DNA from: Undaria pinnatifida
Lineage: Eukaryota > Sar > Phaeophyceae > Laminariales > Alariaceae
DNA: 64,000 nt
Direction of reading: 5' to 3'
NCBI GenBank assembly: GCA_012845835.1
Contig: JABAKD010000016.1
Span: 6,101,919-6,165,918 of the forward strand
Notes under the pieces: generated by a model
What the model was told of the DNA's origin: nothing
The model's database searches: none
What the model saw: only the letters and a program-made list of their open reading frames with translations
Part shown: piece by piece, positions 43,897-53,346 of the stretch
Layout of the letters: each line of letters opens with the position of its first letter
Numbering within the stretch: position 1 is the stretch's first letter
Program-made: the position numbers and the translations under genes

Positions 43897-45372
43897 GTGC
43901 CCGTTGCAGCCGATAACAACGTCACGGATTTTGTGGCCACACTCACCGAAGCCGTGGTAACCAACAACACGCTGGAACTGATGAACGACACGTTCTTCCT
44001 GGGGGATCCGATGCTCGGATCTAAGCTGTTTATCCGTCCTTGTTACAAGGAATTATCCGAGATTATCTTGGACGATGCTAGCAGTGGTGCTTTGCGGAAT
44101 ATTGTGGTGACAGGCACACCCGGAATCGGGAAATCGGTGTTTGGTTTGTATCTGCTGTGCCTGCTTCGCTGCCAAGGGAGAACGGTTGTGTTCGAACGGC
44201 AGGACACCTGGTATCGGTTGAGTGATGATGAAGGGGTGCAGAAAGGACGTTTTGAAACCTTTTTTGATGCCGGGTATTTGACAGGAGACCCAACGGCTTG
44301 GTATTTGAGTGACCCGGAGGACCGGCCTAAGGCGATGTTCAGGGGTACAACGATTGTGTTGGTGTTGCCCAAGGCGATCAGGGTCAACGAGTTCATTAAA
44401 CAGGTCAAGTCCATTCGGTTTTTCATGGGAGTGTGGAGCCTGGGTGAGCTGTTGGATGTCAGCGAGCTATTTTTCCTCGTGCACGATGTTCCGACGTTCA
44501 GGTTTTTGATGTGGGAGGTGTGGCTAGATCAGTCTTTGAGGAGAGCCAGCTCAAGCTTCTTGAAAGGGAAAATGGCGATAGCGGCAGAAAGCTCAAGTTT
44601 GGATCGGCTACGAGACGCAGTTCAGCCTGTTCAGACACCCTCCAGCACCGAAGGCCTTGGTGACGTGCTCTTTCATATCTTTCAGGACGATACAAACGGC
44701 TTCTGCGAATGCAAGGACACCGTTGCCGGTGAATTCGCCGCAAGATCGATTCGTCAGCAACTTTCCAAGAGGGGAACAATGGCGATCGGAAATTGGATGG
44801 CGGTCCTTGACGGTGACGAAAAACTTCGAACGGCGATTGGACCAAATCTTTGGGCTTTTTTGTTTGAACAGTCTGCTCACAGCGCCATCGCCGGCAAGCC
44901 GGGGGACGGCGGACGAGAGTTTAAAGTGAACACTCCTACAGATGGAGTGGGGGAGGGCCTATTGAGCTTGAATTTCGATGGACGACGGGAGCAATTTAGA
45001 GGGGAGCCTTTTCCTAGGACTGGCAACATGTCGACGTACTATGTGCCGGAAAGCTGGACTTTTCAATCGATCGATTCGTTCGGTGTGGACGGCCCGAGCA
45101 AAACCATATATTTCTTCCAAATGAAGTCTGCAGACGTGAAGACTGTGAAAGGGGACAAAGTAAAGGAGTACTGGACCACTGCCTCCGAGTTGGAGATCGA
45201 GAGGTGTGTGTTGGTGTATGTGGTTCCAGCCGGCGAAAGATGGGAACGGGCTAAAAAAACAAAAAAGTTGCGAAGTGGTGATGGGATTCCCGGAGCGAGC
45301 GATGCCTTCAAGAGGACCTGTCGTGTATGCGATATGGAGCTTTCGTTTCCGTCTGACGGCAGTGTAGCGTAA
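43897..45372 (+). CDS. RHS/Crinkler-like P-loop NTPase, possible C-terminal nuclease fold
   Basis: The open frame runs from a stop at 43831 to a TAA at 45370. The first ATG is 43981, but protein-like text begins upstream (VTDFVATLTEAVVTNNTLEL). An exon join near TTGCAG at 43904-43909 or a lost start is therefore likely. Residue numbers count the GTG at 43897 as 1. The Walker A motif GTPGIGKS is at residues 73-80, in IVVTGTPGIGKSVFGLYLLC. A beta-strand-like IVLVLP and FFMGVWSLGELLDV (about 176-189) match the 'MPxWSxxEL' region of RHS/Crinkler-type NTPases. The C-terminus (SIDSF, then IYFFQMKSA) resembles the Asp...Gln-x-Lys region proposed for restriction-nuclease-like domains in these proteins. 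The GGVPR-type box is out of frame (44496-44600). No signal peptide is visible. Function in host cells is uncertain. Confidence 0.72.
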   Translation: MPVAADNNVTDFVATLTEAVVTNNTLELMNDTFFLGDPMLGSKLFIRPCYKELSEIILDDASSGALRNIVVTGTPGIGKSVFGLYLLCLLRCQGRTVVFERQDTWYRLSDDEGVQKGRFETFFDAGYLTGDPTAWYLSDPEDRPKAMFRGTTIVLVLPKAIRVNEFIKQVKSIRFFMGVWSLGELLDVSELFFLVHDVPTFRFLMWEVWLDQSLRRASSSFLKGKMAIAAESSSLDRLRDAVQPVQTPSSTEGLGDVLFHIFQDDTNGFCECKDTVAGEFAARSIRQQLSKRGTMAIGNWMAVLDGDEKLRTAIGPNLWAFLFEQSAHSAIAGKPGDGGREFKVNTPTDGVGEGLLSLNFDGRREQFRGEPFPRTGNMSTYYVPESWTFQSIDSFGVDGPSKTIYFFQMKSADVKTVKGDKVKEYWTTASELEIERCVLVYVVPAGERWERAKKTKKLRSGDGIPGASDAFKRTCRVCDMELSFPSDGSVA

Positions 45373-45574
45373 CCTGGTACGCGAGAAAGTTCAAGAGAAA
45401 ATGGGGGCTTTAACCATCCTTCACCATGCTTACTACGATTTCGAGTTGAAGGTGGGTGTTTGTTCTAGGCAGCTCCGATAGCCGTAGTGGCGACGACCGA
45501 ATATTCGCCAACAACTATCTGCTTCGTTGTACATGACCAGTTCTTTGATTGAGGTCTTCCCCTATCTCAGGCTC
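45373..45574. other. Spacer between the NTPase gene and its broken relative
   Basis: About 200 bases without a recognisable feature; the 3' untranslated region and terminator would lie here. The order of gene then fragment suggests a former tandem pair. Confidence 0.4.
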
Positions 45575-45770
45575 TCACTCCCGGATTGGCGAAGCAATAT
45601 TTAGTATCTGCTGTGCGTGCTGCTTGGTTGCCCAAGGGAAAAGTGCTGTGTTTGAACGCAAGAGAGCGTGTGTGTCAGTTCAGTGATGAAGGGTTGACGC
45701 AAGGGATTTTATTTAGACACGTTGCACAAGCTGGGTTGAATATCTGGATGATGACGTGACCAGTCGGCAT
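45575..45770 (+). pseudogene. Fragment of a second RHS/Crinkler-like NTPase gene
   Basis: The DNA aligns with 44117-44290. ACTCCCGGATTGGCGAAG corresponds to the Walker A coding region, and TATCTGCTGTGC is shared exactly. Later blocks (GCCCAAGGGAAA, GTGTTTGAACG, TTGAGTGATGATGAAGGG-like) follow in the same order. The P-loop lysine and serine codons are altered by indels and the frame is broken several times. It is clearly a decayed tandem paralogue. Similarity fades after about 45730, where a segment shared with 52175-52275 begins. Confidence 0.8.
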
Positions 45771-45840
45771 AAGAGTGCAAAAAGTGGACGCCAGCCCCCT
45801 TTATACGTATAGACGTTGGACTATCCAGACCCGGGCGGTA
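45735..45840 (+). repeat. Segment shared with 51820-51885 and 52175-52275
   Basis: Landmarks in order are ATCTGGATGATGACG, GACCAGTCGGCA, GTGGACGCCAGCCCCC and GACTATCCAGACYCGG. The same series appears on the minus strand at 52275-52175, and its last two landmarks appear on the plus strand at 51820-51885. Because it continues the NTPase fragment here, it may be an eroded piece of that gene family. Confidence 0.7.
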
Positions 45841-46031
45841 AAAGAGGAAAATATCAATACCTTGACCCAACGTCAAAAATCTACGAAGCGCTGGAAGCAA
45901 AGAGATATGCGGTAGTCCCAACGGCCCGTTGTCTCATCGATAGGTTATGTGCACTTATTTCCCATCTTGCGAAAATTGTTGTTGAAAGACTCGAGAGGTT
46001 CAGGTCGAAGCCAAAGGCGGCAGTGCCCAAC

Positions 46032-46089
46032 GGGCTGATATTATTACTGCACTGAAGTAATGGGCTGATATTATTGCTGCACTGAAGTT
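46032..46089 (+). repeat. 30-bp tandem duplication
   Basis: GGGCTGATATTATTACTGCA and the following ten bases are repeated with one substitution and a 30-bp period. Confidence 0.9.
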
Positions 46090-46183
46090 CTTAGGTATTT
46101 GTGCAAATTTTCTGTTTTCTTCATAGATCAAGTCCCGGTTTATTCGCCTGTTTTATGTTTACCTCTGCGCCCCTCATGCACTG

Positions 46184-46203
46184 TAGAGCACGTACGTGCT
46201 CTA
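46184..46203. other. Perfect 20-bp palindrome
   Basis: TAGAGCACGTACGTGCTCTA is fully self-complementary. Its core GCACGTACGTGC is the same as the centre of the TIR palindromes at 16037 and 16282, but there is no TIR partner or telomere array around it. Confidence 0.9.
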
Positions 46204-49200
46204 GGCATCAGTTGCAATCCGCCTTGGTTGCAATAATTTGTTAATCAACTCGGTCAACACATCCGATGGAAACAAAAATACAACGGTCACGATCTTCCAG
46301 GGTCGGGGGTGTGTCTGCTCGAAGACAACTCCCTATCCATCACGCCGAACACCACACCTTGTACCACGGCTGGCTGTGGTCGCAGCGTACCATTCGTTGT
46401 CACCCGTTCCCAGACATGCAAGCCAAAACATTTGACTATCTTGAGTTTTGGGGCACGTGTCTTTGCACCCAACAGCGCAGAACCAAAAAAAGCCCTGCAC
46501 TTAGGGGGAAATCGAATCTATTCAAATTTTCAAAATAACAAGTGTCCCGTGAACGAAATTTCAAACTTCTTCTTGGCGGGTGCCGTGATCAATACAAACA
46601 CATCTTACAGTAATTTATCATATTCGGAGCCCACGGAATCGGGGTAGCGCGGCTCCGAGTAACTGCATTAAGGTGTGTGCGAAGCACGCGACGCTGGATC
46701 CGAGCCGGCTGCGCCGCCAAACCCCCCCGGGTATCCTAATTTTTCTCGAGTTGCATACCCTCATTTCCAGTCTGGCGACCCCCTCGAAAACGGTGCTCGA
46801 GCGTCAAATCACCAGCGGAGCGCGTTCTCTGCGCAGGCGAAGAGTACGACTCTAGAGACTTGACCCGACGCCGAAAGTGATATGTCCTCTAGAAAACGTC
46901 CGCTGTATGTGAACCATGATGAGTTTGTGCAGCAAAGCCGTTCGCGTTTCGTCGAGCTTGAGAGAGCAGCAGCGTGGCAATTTTCTCCGGGGTCGGCATT
47001 CAACGTTTTTCGTCATTTACTAAGCGCAGAGGTGACGACTTGCATTGAAACTAAGCTCAATCGATTGATCTTGCATGCAGATTTCAGCGAAGCCCTCGGT
47101 TGGTGTCGTGGATGCTGAGGCCGCTGCGCAAGCTCAAAACACAAGGTGTCGCCACCGAGTACTCAAAGCACGACTTTTGCACAGCTCACGGCGCGAGCTC
47201 GTCGCAGGGTTCGAAGCCACAAGCTCTAACGGGTTGATCCTATTTAGAGCGTTCGTGCAAGCCCTTGGTGGTCTCGATCCGTGCCGAAATGAGCGCAAAA
47301 TGGGTCAAAAACATGGTTCAAATAAATAGCTTCAGACAGACAGACACACAAAAACCAACAACATCAAACTTTTTTTTGCAACCCAGAAGGAGACTTTTGT
47401 TTCACGGGGGTTTCACGACCCACTAGATTCTAGTAGCCTAGTTTGTGGCACAAAAATAGGCTGCAGCCTATTTTTTGCCGCCGGCTCCTCATTACAATCC
47501 GAGGTCAATCGGAGCACCTGGTGGCGCGGGACCCCCACTTTTCTATGTTCCGCCGCAAAAGGACCCGAACCGGAACATTTTCCCCGCACCTCTTTCCCTC
47601 TCCCCTGTGCACGCCAAAACACACGTTGACGAAACACCGCGCCTCGTCGAAGCATTGGAGCCAATAGCAGACAACAGGATCACCAGACAGCGTTCCTAGC
47701 GACCTTTGTGAAAAAGGAAGGTGTGTGCATCCGTCTCTGCGCATGTGTGCGTGTTCGCCTCTGATTTTGATCCGCACCGGTGGCGCGCGCATGTAAGACG
47801 ACATCGATCGACCGTGCAAGCCCCACGCGCCACAGCAGCAGTTAGAATCAACGGCTATCCCCTCTCATGGTACACAGATAGCTTCTTGTGAGCCAATAGT
47901 TTATTTTAGGAGCGTCTCCGCGATATTGCTTTTTCGAGCCACCTGAATCGTGGACGTAAGATAACACCCCCCAAAAAAACTGCGCACAACGTAACACCCC
48001 CCCCCAGAATTGCACCTTCCCGTCTTCCCCCCACCTGTCCAAATAAAACTTTTTCAGTATTTAAATAAAGTGTTTTGGGGGGATGGGGGGTTATCTCGCG
48101 GGAAAATGACTCAAAGTATGACTTGCTGTTGTGGCGGTTACACGTTTTGCTCCATATCTCGCCGCCAAGCTATCCGTTGGCCACAAAAATAATATTCAAG
48201 TGTGCGCCTCACCTAGCCCAATAACACTTTTCGAGCAAAATTTAATCCGAGAAGATCCTAGGTTTTAAAACCAAACTCAATATTTACAGAGTTGTAGTCA
48301 TTAAGCTAAAGTCGCCACCATTTTCATTTTTGATGCCGACACTTCGCACACGTGTGCCCCTGGCCTATACACAGACTACAATATAATAGTGTTTGAAATC
48401 GGAGTATCTGTTGATTTTTAAAGCGTCTTCGACGATTCAACCGATAAAATACGCTGCCGCTCTCGTTCCAGCATTTTTTCTCGGCCTCGAAACTCGCCAT
48501 GCTTGTGTGCTTGACCCACCCCACCCTTCGCCGCAAAAGAAACGAGCGAATTCGAGTCGCTCTGTAGCCGCCCGCGTGTGGCGAAAAGCATCCACGGTAC
48601 CCCGTTGACCACTTATTTACTCCTGCCCAAATAAATGGTGCCGTGACCATGAAATGTGCGTTTGTGCTCTCTTCCCCTTTCGTCCACCCCACGCATTGTT
48701 TTCGAGCAAAATCGACACAGGTGCCCACGAGATGCGCGAGAGATGCCCGCTGGACTGCTGTGGAGCAGTCCACCAATCAGCAATCGTACATCGAATCGTA
48801 CAATTGATTTGTACTATTGGCAACCAGTCAGGAATCATCCTGAATGAAACAGGGTCATACCATAGTATTTTCAAGTGTTTTGTACAGTTCGAGCACAGTT
48901 CAAGTGTCCGGTAAACTTTGAGAGCTCTTTATACAGTAGAGAGTTGCGACGAACACACCTCGGTGTTAGTGCTGTCGCACCGTGCCGCGTGTTTGTACTA
49001 GAGCGGTCACGCCCGAGCTCTGCCAGAACTGCAAATTTGGGTCTTCGTCCCGGGGGCTCTTCAACTTTTTTCTTGCGACCGGGAAAAAACATTATTTTTC
49101 TTTTTTCCTGGAAAAAACAGGTAGATATCCCATGCGGACTACTGTAATACGAAGCACAACCTGTCAACTTTTATTGTTGCCTTGTCAAGAGCAAATAACG

Positions 49201-49221
49201 ACCCGCGGTGACATGGTATGA
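46204..49221. other. No supported gene; isolated palindrome
   Basis: About 3 kb. A small ATG frame at 46882-47118 (78 codons, beginning MSSRKRPLYVNHDEFVQQSR) looks mildly protein-like but is too short to support. C- and G-homopolymer runs occur near 47996-48004 and 48076-48090. Nothing else is recognisable. Confidence 0.4.
47452..47475. other. Perfect 24-bp palindrome
   Basis: The sequence centred on GGCTGCAGCC and flanked by AAAAATA/TATTTTT is fully self-complementary over 24 bases. With no loop it would extrude only as a cruciform. No partner is found. Confidence 0.9.
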
Positions 49222-49640
49222 CCCCATCATCTCGCAGGCGCGTCTGCGCATCTTGGCTCTATGGCATGCTCTTTCTGCTCTCTACAAACCGATACGACTG
49301 GGTATAAGCTATTGTCGTCCCTTCGAGGATGCCGTCAATCGGTCCTGACGGGATGCCGTTACGTCCTCTCAGCAACATCCCGATTAGTTGACGCACTGGG
49401 ACATCATATCTGCGCATCTTGGCCCTGTGGCAAGGTCTTTATCCGTTCTATACACCCCGTACTAGTTATTTACTATTGACATCTCTTCGAGGTTTCTAGC
49501 AATCGGTCTTGACAACATGTCGCGTCATCTCGCTAGTACATCTCTAGGCTGACGCGTGGGGACATTATGTCGTCGCATCTCGGTCCTACGGCCAGCTCTT
49601 GCTCCGTTCTATGAAACCAAATATATTAGTCTACTTGTTC
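49222..49640. repeat. Degenerate tandem repeat, period about 165 bp
   Basis: Two full units and one partial carry, in order, GCGCATCTTGGCYCT, a GTTCTATAMAMMCC-like block, TCTTCGAGG, CAATCGGTCYTGAC and TTGACGCACTGGGACAT-like text. Anchors lie near 49246, 49411 and 49574. Confidence 0.75.
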
Positions 49641-49657
49641 GAGGGTCTTTGTAATTT

Positions 49658-50149
49658 CTAACGCAACTCTACCGACGTATCTTCTTCTGTACGATAAGAA
49701 CTAAACCTCAGTAACACCTGCCCTACCGGCACGTAGAAGTTAGTGCTGCCACAGGCGAGGGCGATCCGACCTTGACATACATGCACAAGAGGAATGCAGC
49801 TGCTGATGAGGTTGGTATTACCGCTGCAGGTGCCAGTCTCCCGAAGAGAGGGGCTCCCATTCGACACCTGTCCAGCGCTGACACGTCTTGCAACGAGTGT
49901 GGCCATGTTGAACACCGACATGTCCCGGTTGTCTTGCCAATACGTGGCCACCCCTCCCCTCTCGTTACAAGACGACCCCCAGCGTAGACAGGCACGCGTT
50001 AAAGCAATCGTCATTGTCCCGATATATACGGGAGAAATGCCGTAATTCATAGTGGGCATATTCCAAAACAAAACAACCACATTAGAAGGTAGCCGCATCC
50101 ACAAACACACATACACACATGATACCCACATGTTCTTGGATGTTTTCAT
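49658..50149 (-). CDS. Hypothetical Cys-containing protein, unrecognised
   Basis: An ATG at 50149 opens 163 codons on the minus strand. The text (IALTRACLRWGSSCNERGG, then LVHVCQGRIALACGSTNFYV) is more protein-like than surrounding frames, with an N-terminal hydrophobic stretch that could be a signal or membrane segment. No family is recognised and no second copy is present for a conservation test. Confidence 0.22.
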   Translation of the reverse strand: MKTSKNMWVSCVYVCLWMRLPSNVVVLFWNMPTMNYGISPVYIGTMTIALTRACLRWGSSCNERGGVATYWQDNRDMSVFNMATLVARRVSAGQVSNGSPSLRETGTCSGNTNLISSCIPLVHVCQGRIALACGSTNFYVPVGQVLLRFSSYRTEEDTSVELR

Positions 50150-50510
50150 ATTTATTTATCTGAAACATGCATGCCTTAGACTATATTTCTACCCGTCAGC
50201 CTATTCGTTTGTGGGACATGATATGTTTGACACTGGAACAAACTGGCACGCAACTCGGGATTAAGCATAGAGCACGTGTGCCATGATGACACCCGAACAT
50301 GACTCCATGATCACGCGCGAACATGGCGTCTATTTGGTCACGGGGGCAACCTTGGATCTGTTCAACAGTGCAAACATGTGCACTCGTCTCGCCTACGCTC
50401 GAAAAATAAATGGATAGACGGGGTTTGCGCCCATCTGTATGGGCGGTCATGGAACATGCCTGGTATCATCAGCAACTTTCTCGGGAGAAAAAGAAAATAA
50501 ATGATGGAGA

Positions 50511-50540
50511 CCCGAGTTCGATGTCGGATTGGACACCATG
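50511..50540 (+). repeat. tRNA-like T-arm, shared with 54264-54294
   Basis: CCCGAGTTCGATGTCGG followed by ATTGGACACCATG contains a B-box-like GAGTTCGA and recurs, inverted, at 54264-54294. It may be the 3' half of a tRNA-derived repeat. Confidence 0.55.
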
Positions 50541-50924
50541 ATACAAGAGTTTCGTCTGGTCTACGTAGATCAAGGACAGTTTGTGGTACTTGCTTCCCGT
50601 TGTCGATTGACGTTCGTGATAACCGATATCTCGGGATCACCTGACCGCCCTCGACCTCTGATAGACACGATTTATTTAGCTTGTACCGAGCTCGTGCATT
50701 GACACTACGTGGATCCTCGTGGTGAACAGGCTCCAGCGCTGGTGGCCTTGCTGCTCTCGCCTCCTCCAGCTAACGAAGCTCCAACACACAGTAGTTGGTT
50801 TAGATATGGCTCAGATATGTCATGTGCTTGCTCCACTTCATTTGTGAGCAAGAAGGGCACTCCTTGCGAGATTCGGGTTTCAGCAGGTATTCCAACTAAG
50901 GAGGCCTGTTTCACAAGGGCACTA

Positions 50925-51525
50925 TTGGTTATATAGAACTACCCACTGTGCTACGTAGTCACGTGACTGCGTAGCTCAGTGGGTAGTTCTATATAACCAA
51001 CAAAACATATGTTTGGGAGTCCGCCAATTGGCTCTCACCGACTTCGTAACAGGCATCTCCGGGCTCTTTCCCCTCGCCACGCACTACCGTAGTACTCAGG
51101 GGCAAACTATTATAACCAGTCACGTCTCCAGCGCGCACGCTCGCAAAGGCGATACATAAATTTCCTTTTTGCCTTTCCCGGAAAAAAGCGTTTTCCGCTT
51201 TTTTCGCGTGACTCCGTAGCTCAGTGGGTAGTTCTATAAAACCAACAAAAGATATATCGTGGGTTCGAGCCCCACCGACTTCATGTTTCCGCTTTTTTCC
51301 GGGAAAGGCAAAAAGGAAAAAACGCCTTTGCGATCGTGCGCGCTGAAGACGTGAATGGTTATAATAGTTTGCCCCTGAGTACTACGGTAGTGCGTCGCGA
51401 GGGGAAAGAGCCCCGGGGATGCCTGTTGCGAAGTCGGTGAGAGTCAATTGGCGGACTCCCAAACATATCTTTTGTTGGTTTTATAGAACTACCCACTGAG
51501 CTACGCAGTCACACTATATAACCAA
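50925..51525. mobile_element. 601-bp palindromic element with tRNA-like core
   Basis: The outer ends are TTGGTTATATAG (50925-50936) and its complement (51514-51525), with a possible GGCACT duplication just outside. Inside are inverted arms of about 225 bp (50962-51190 and 51288-51512), roughly 90% alike. A near-perfect hairpin at 50928-50997 places two tRNA D-arm segments head to head. The loop at 51191-51287 holds the most complete tRNA-like unit. In total the GTAGCTCAGTGGGTAGTTC D-arm occurs four times, two in each orientation. There is no coding capacity. It is probably a tRNA-derived SINE- or MITE-like element formed by inverted duplication. Confidence 0.7.
51211..51284 (+). tRNA. tRNA-like sequence, probable pseudogene
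   Basis: TAGCTCAGTGGGTAG matches a tRNA D-arm and A box, and GTGGGTTCGAGCCCCAC is a perfect T-arm with B box. The D stem pairs poorly (GCTC against GTTC), the anticodon region is AT-rich without a proper stem and seven-base loop, and the acceptor strands do not pair. It is not a functional tRNA but could retain pol III promoter boxes. Confidence 0.45.
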
Positions 51526-52608
51526 CAGGCACTTTTATTCATCGCCCTTGAACTGGGTTTCCCCTTAGCGCCTTCGAATATTGCGTTCTATCTAGGTGCA
51601 CCGTCGTAACAGCAAAACCTTATATACACCTTGCCAATGTCCAAATTTGTCTCAGGTCGATCTATGGTATCAACAGCACACCTTGGCAAGGTCCAACACT
51701 CTCTAAGGTCGTTTTTTGTTCCCAACGATAACACCTTGGCGACGTCTTTTTCCCGTCGACTTCATGATGCACCTTGACGAGGTGAAAGCGCCTCTAAGGC
51801 CATTTCTAATGTCACGAAATCACCACACAGGTGGACACCAGCCCCTATTACGCGGCAGACTATCCAGACTCGGTGGGAACGGCACGCTGGAAAAGATTAA
51901 TGAAACTAATAAAATATGGGACTGGTAAGGTGATACCGACACCTATTTGGTGAGATGGGTTGCCCCAATGAAATGCATGCCATTGCGATCTCAGGCCAAT
52001 GAATGAACTCAAGGCGAGTTTGTCGTTTGCAAGGTGTCCTTTAAGGTCCCTGGTGCGGACAAGCCCGGTAGTGCACTACACAGGCGAGAAAAAGCACTGC
52101 TAAGGTTTCAGTGTTACAGCCTAAGAATGACCTTGGTAGAATTTTGACGTTAGGTATAAGTTGTCTACGTAACTCTCCTTTCCCACCGAGTCTGGATAAT
52201 CTCACGTCTAAAAGGGGGGCTGGCGTCCACCTGTGCTCTCATGTGCCGACTGGTCACGCGTCATCATCTAGATATACTTATACCGAGTTTTTTTTGCATC
52301 AACGCTACATCGCTGAACCAATACACCACACGCCCTTCCGTTCGAACACAAGTTTTTCCCTTGGCAGCGGTACAGTAGCACAGATGGACGAGCACACCCT
52401 ATTGGGGGGAGGGATTTACAAGGTGTGCGATGTGTCCTGTCGTTGTGCCGCTGTCGTTGTACCGACGCGGACAAAACGCTACAAACGCCCCAACGTCGCT
52501 CAAGGTGTCAACCACGCCAACTCGACAACGTGGCGCTTCGTGCAGCCAGAGATACGTTGTCGACGTTAGAAACCCCCCAACGTCCCCCAAACATCAACGA
52601 AGGGCACG
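51526..52608. other. No supported gene; inverted gene-fragment repeats
   Basis: This stretch includes the repeated segment GTGGACACCAGCCCC...GACTATCCAGACTCGG at 51820-51885 (plus) and a longer inverted version at 52175-52275 (minus). A frame at 52111-52569 crosses the latter and is not convincing. Several ACCTTGGC(A/G)A(G/C)GT-like motifs recur near 51626, 51682 and 51732. Confidence 0.5.
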
Positions 52609-52825
52609 TTGGCAACGTGACGAAATGACGGCTCCAAGCCCAATTTTTTAGCGAGGCAACTCCTCGTACGTACGTCCGTTCAGTTGGCAACGTGACGAAA
52701 TGACGGCTCCAAGCCCAATTTGTTAGCGAGGCAACTCCTCGTACGTCCGTCCAATTGGCAACGTGACGAAATGACGGCTCCAAGTCCAATTTGTTCGCGA
52801 GGTAACTCTTCGTCCGTCCGTCCAA
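52609..52825. repeat. Three-copy tandem repeat, period 71-75 bp
   Basis: Each unit contains TTGGCAACGTGACGAAATGA, then CGGCTCCAAG, then GCGAGG and CTCGTACGTCCGTC. Units start near 52608, 52683 and 52754. The minus-strand translation is repetitive and not a gene. Confidence 0.9.
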
Positions 52826-52892
52826 AGGTCTAAACACATTTCTTTCTCATTCCGATCCCCAAAGGGTTCACGTGCCAATGCGCGCAAGAGAC

Positions 52893-53215
52893 AAGTCACT
52901 CTGGAGCTGAGAGATACCCCAGGGAAAAACGCAAACAACCTAGGGTGGTACTCGCATATATCACAGCTGACGCAATTCATGCCTCCACCAAAAACAGATA
53001 AAAGTGAAATCGGGAGTCAGTCTACGATGTGCCAGGTCCATACCGGTGCATACGTCTCATTACTCGCGCCTGGAAAAATCGACTATATATACCGCTTGCC
53101 ACCCAAGACAGACTACCACGTACTTTGTATATATTACACGTAGTGTCTATCACTACGCATATGCACGACAGACGTAAGTCAATTGGAGAAAAGAAACAAA
53201 GAAAAAAAAGACGAA
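52893..53215 (+). repeat. Third copy of a segment of the giant inverted repeat
   Basis: About 310 bp matching 62681-62970 (same orientation) and the complement of 57000-57290. It includes AGTCACTCTGGAGCTGAG, CACAGCTGACGCAATTCATG, CGATGTGCCAGGTCCATACC and AAGTCAATTGGA. Divergence is roughly 10% with small indels. A GATAAAAG/TATAAAAG box sits near 52996. Confidence 0.85.
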
Positions 53216-53346
53216 GGAAAGGAAAGAAAACAGAAGAAAGCGAAAAAAAAAAAACGAAAAAAGAAAGGAAAGGGAAGAAAAGACTAGAAAAGCAAGAAAA
53301 GACAGGACAAGAAGAGGAAGCAAGGAAAGGAAAAGAGAAAAAAAAA
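53184..53346 (+). repeat. Polypurine tract
   Basis: An almost pure A/G run of about 160 bases. Frames through it give only Lys/Glu/Arg text. It follows the end of the dispersed segment above, and a shorter A/G run occupies the same position in the big inverted repeat near 62962. Confidence 0.9.

Noticed and set aside
51211-51284. Functional tRNA gene
   Set aside because: The D-arm and T-arm boxes are good, but the D stem, anticodon arm and acceptor stem do not pair and no seven-base anticodon loop can be drawn.
53184-53346. Lys/Glu-rich protein in the polypurine tract
   Set aside because: Simple A/G sequence gives such text in any frame; there is no start context or domain.
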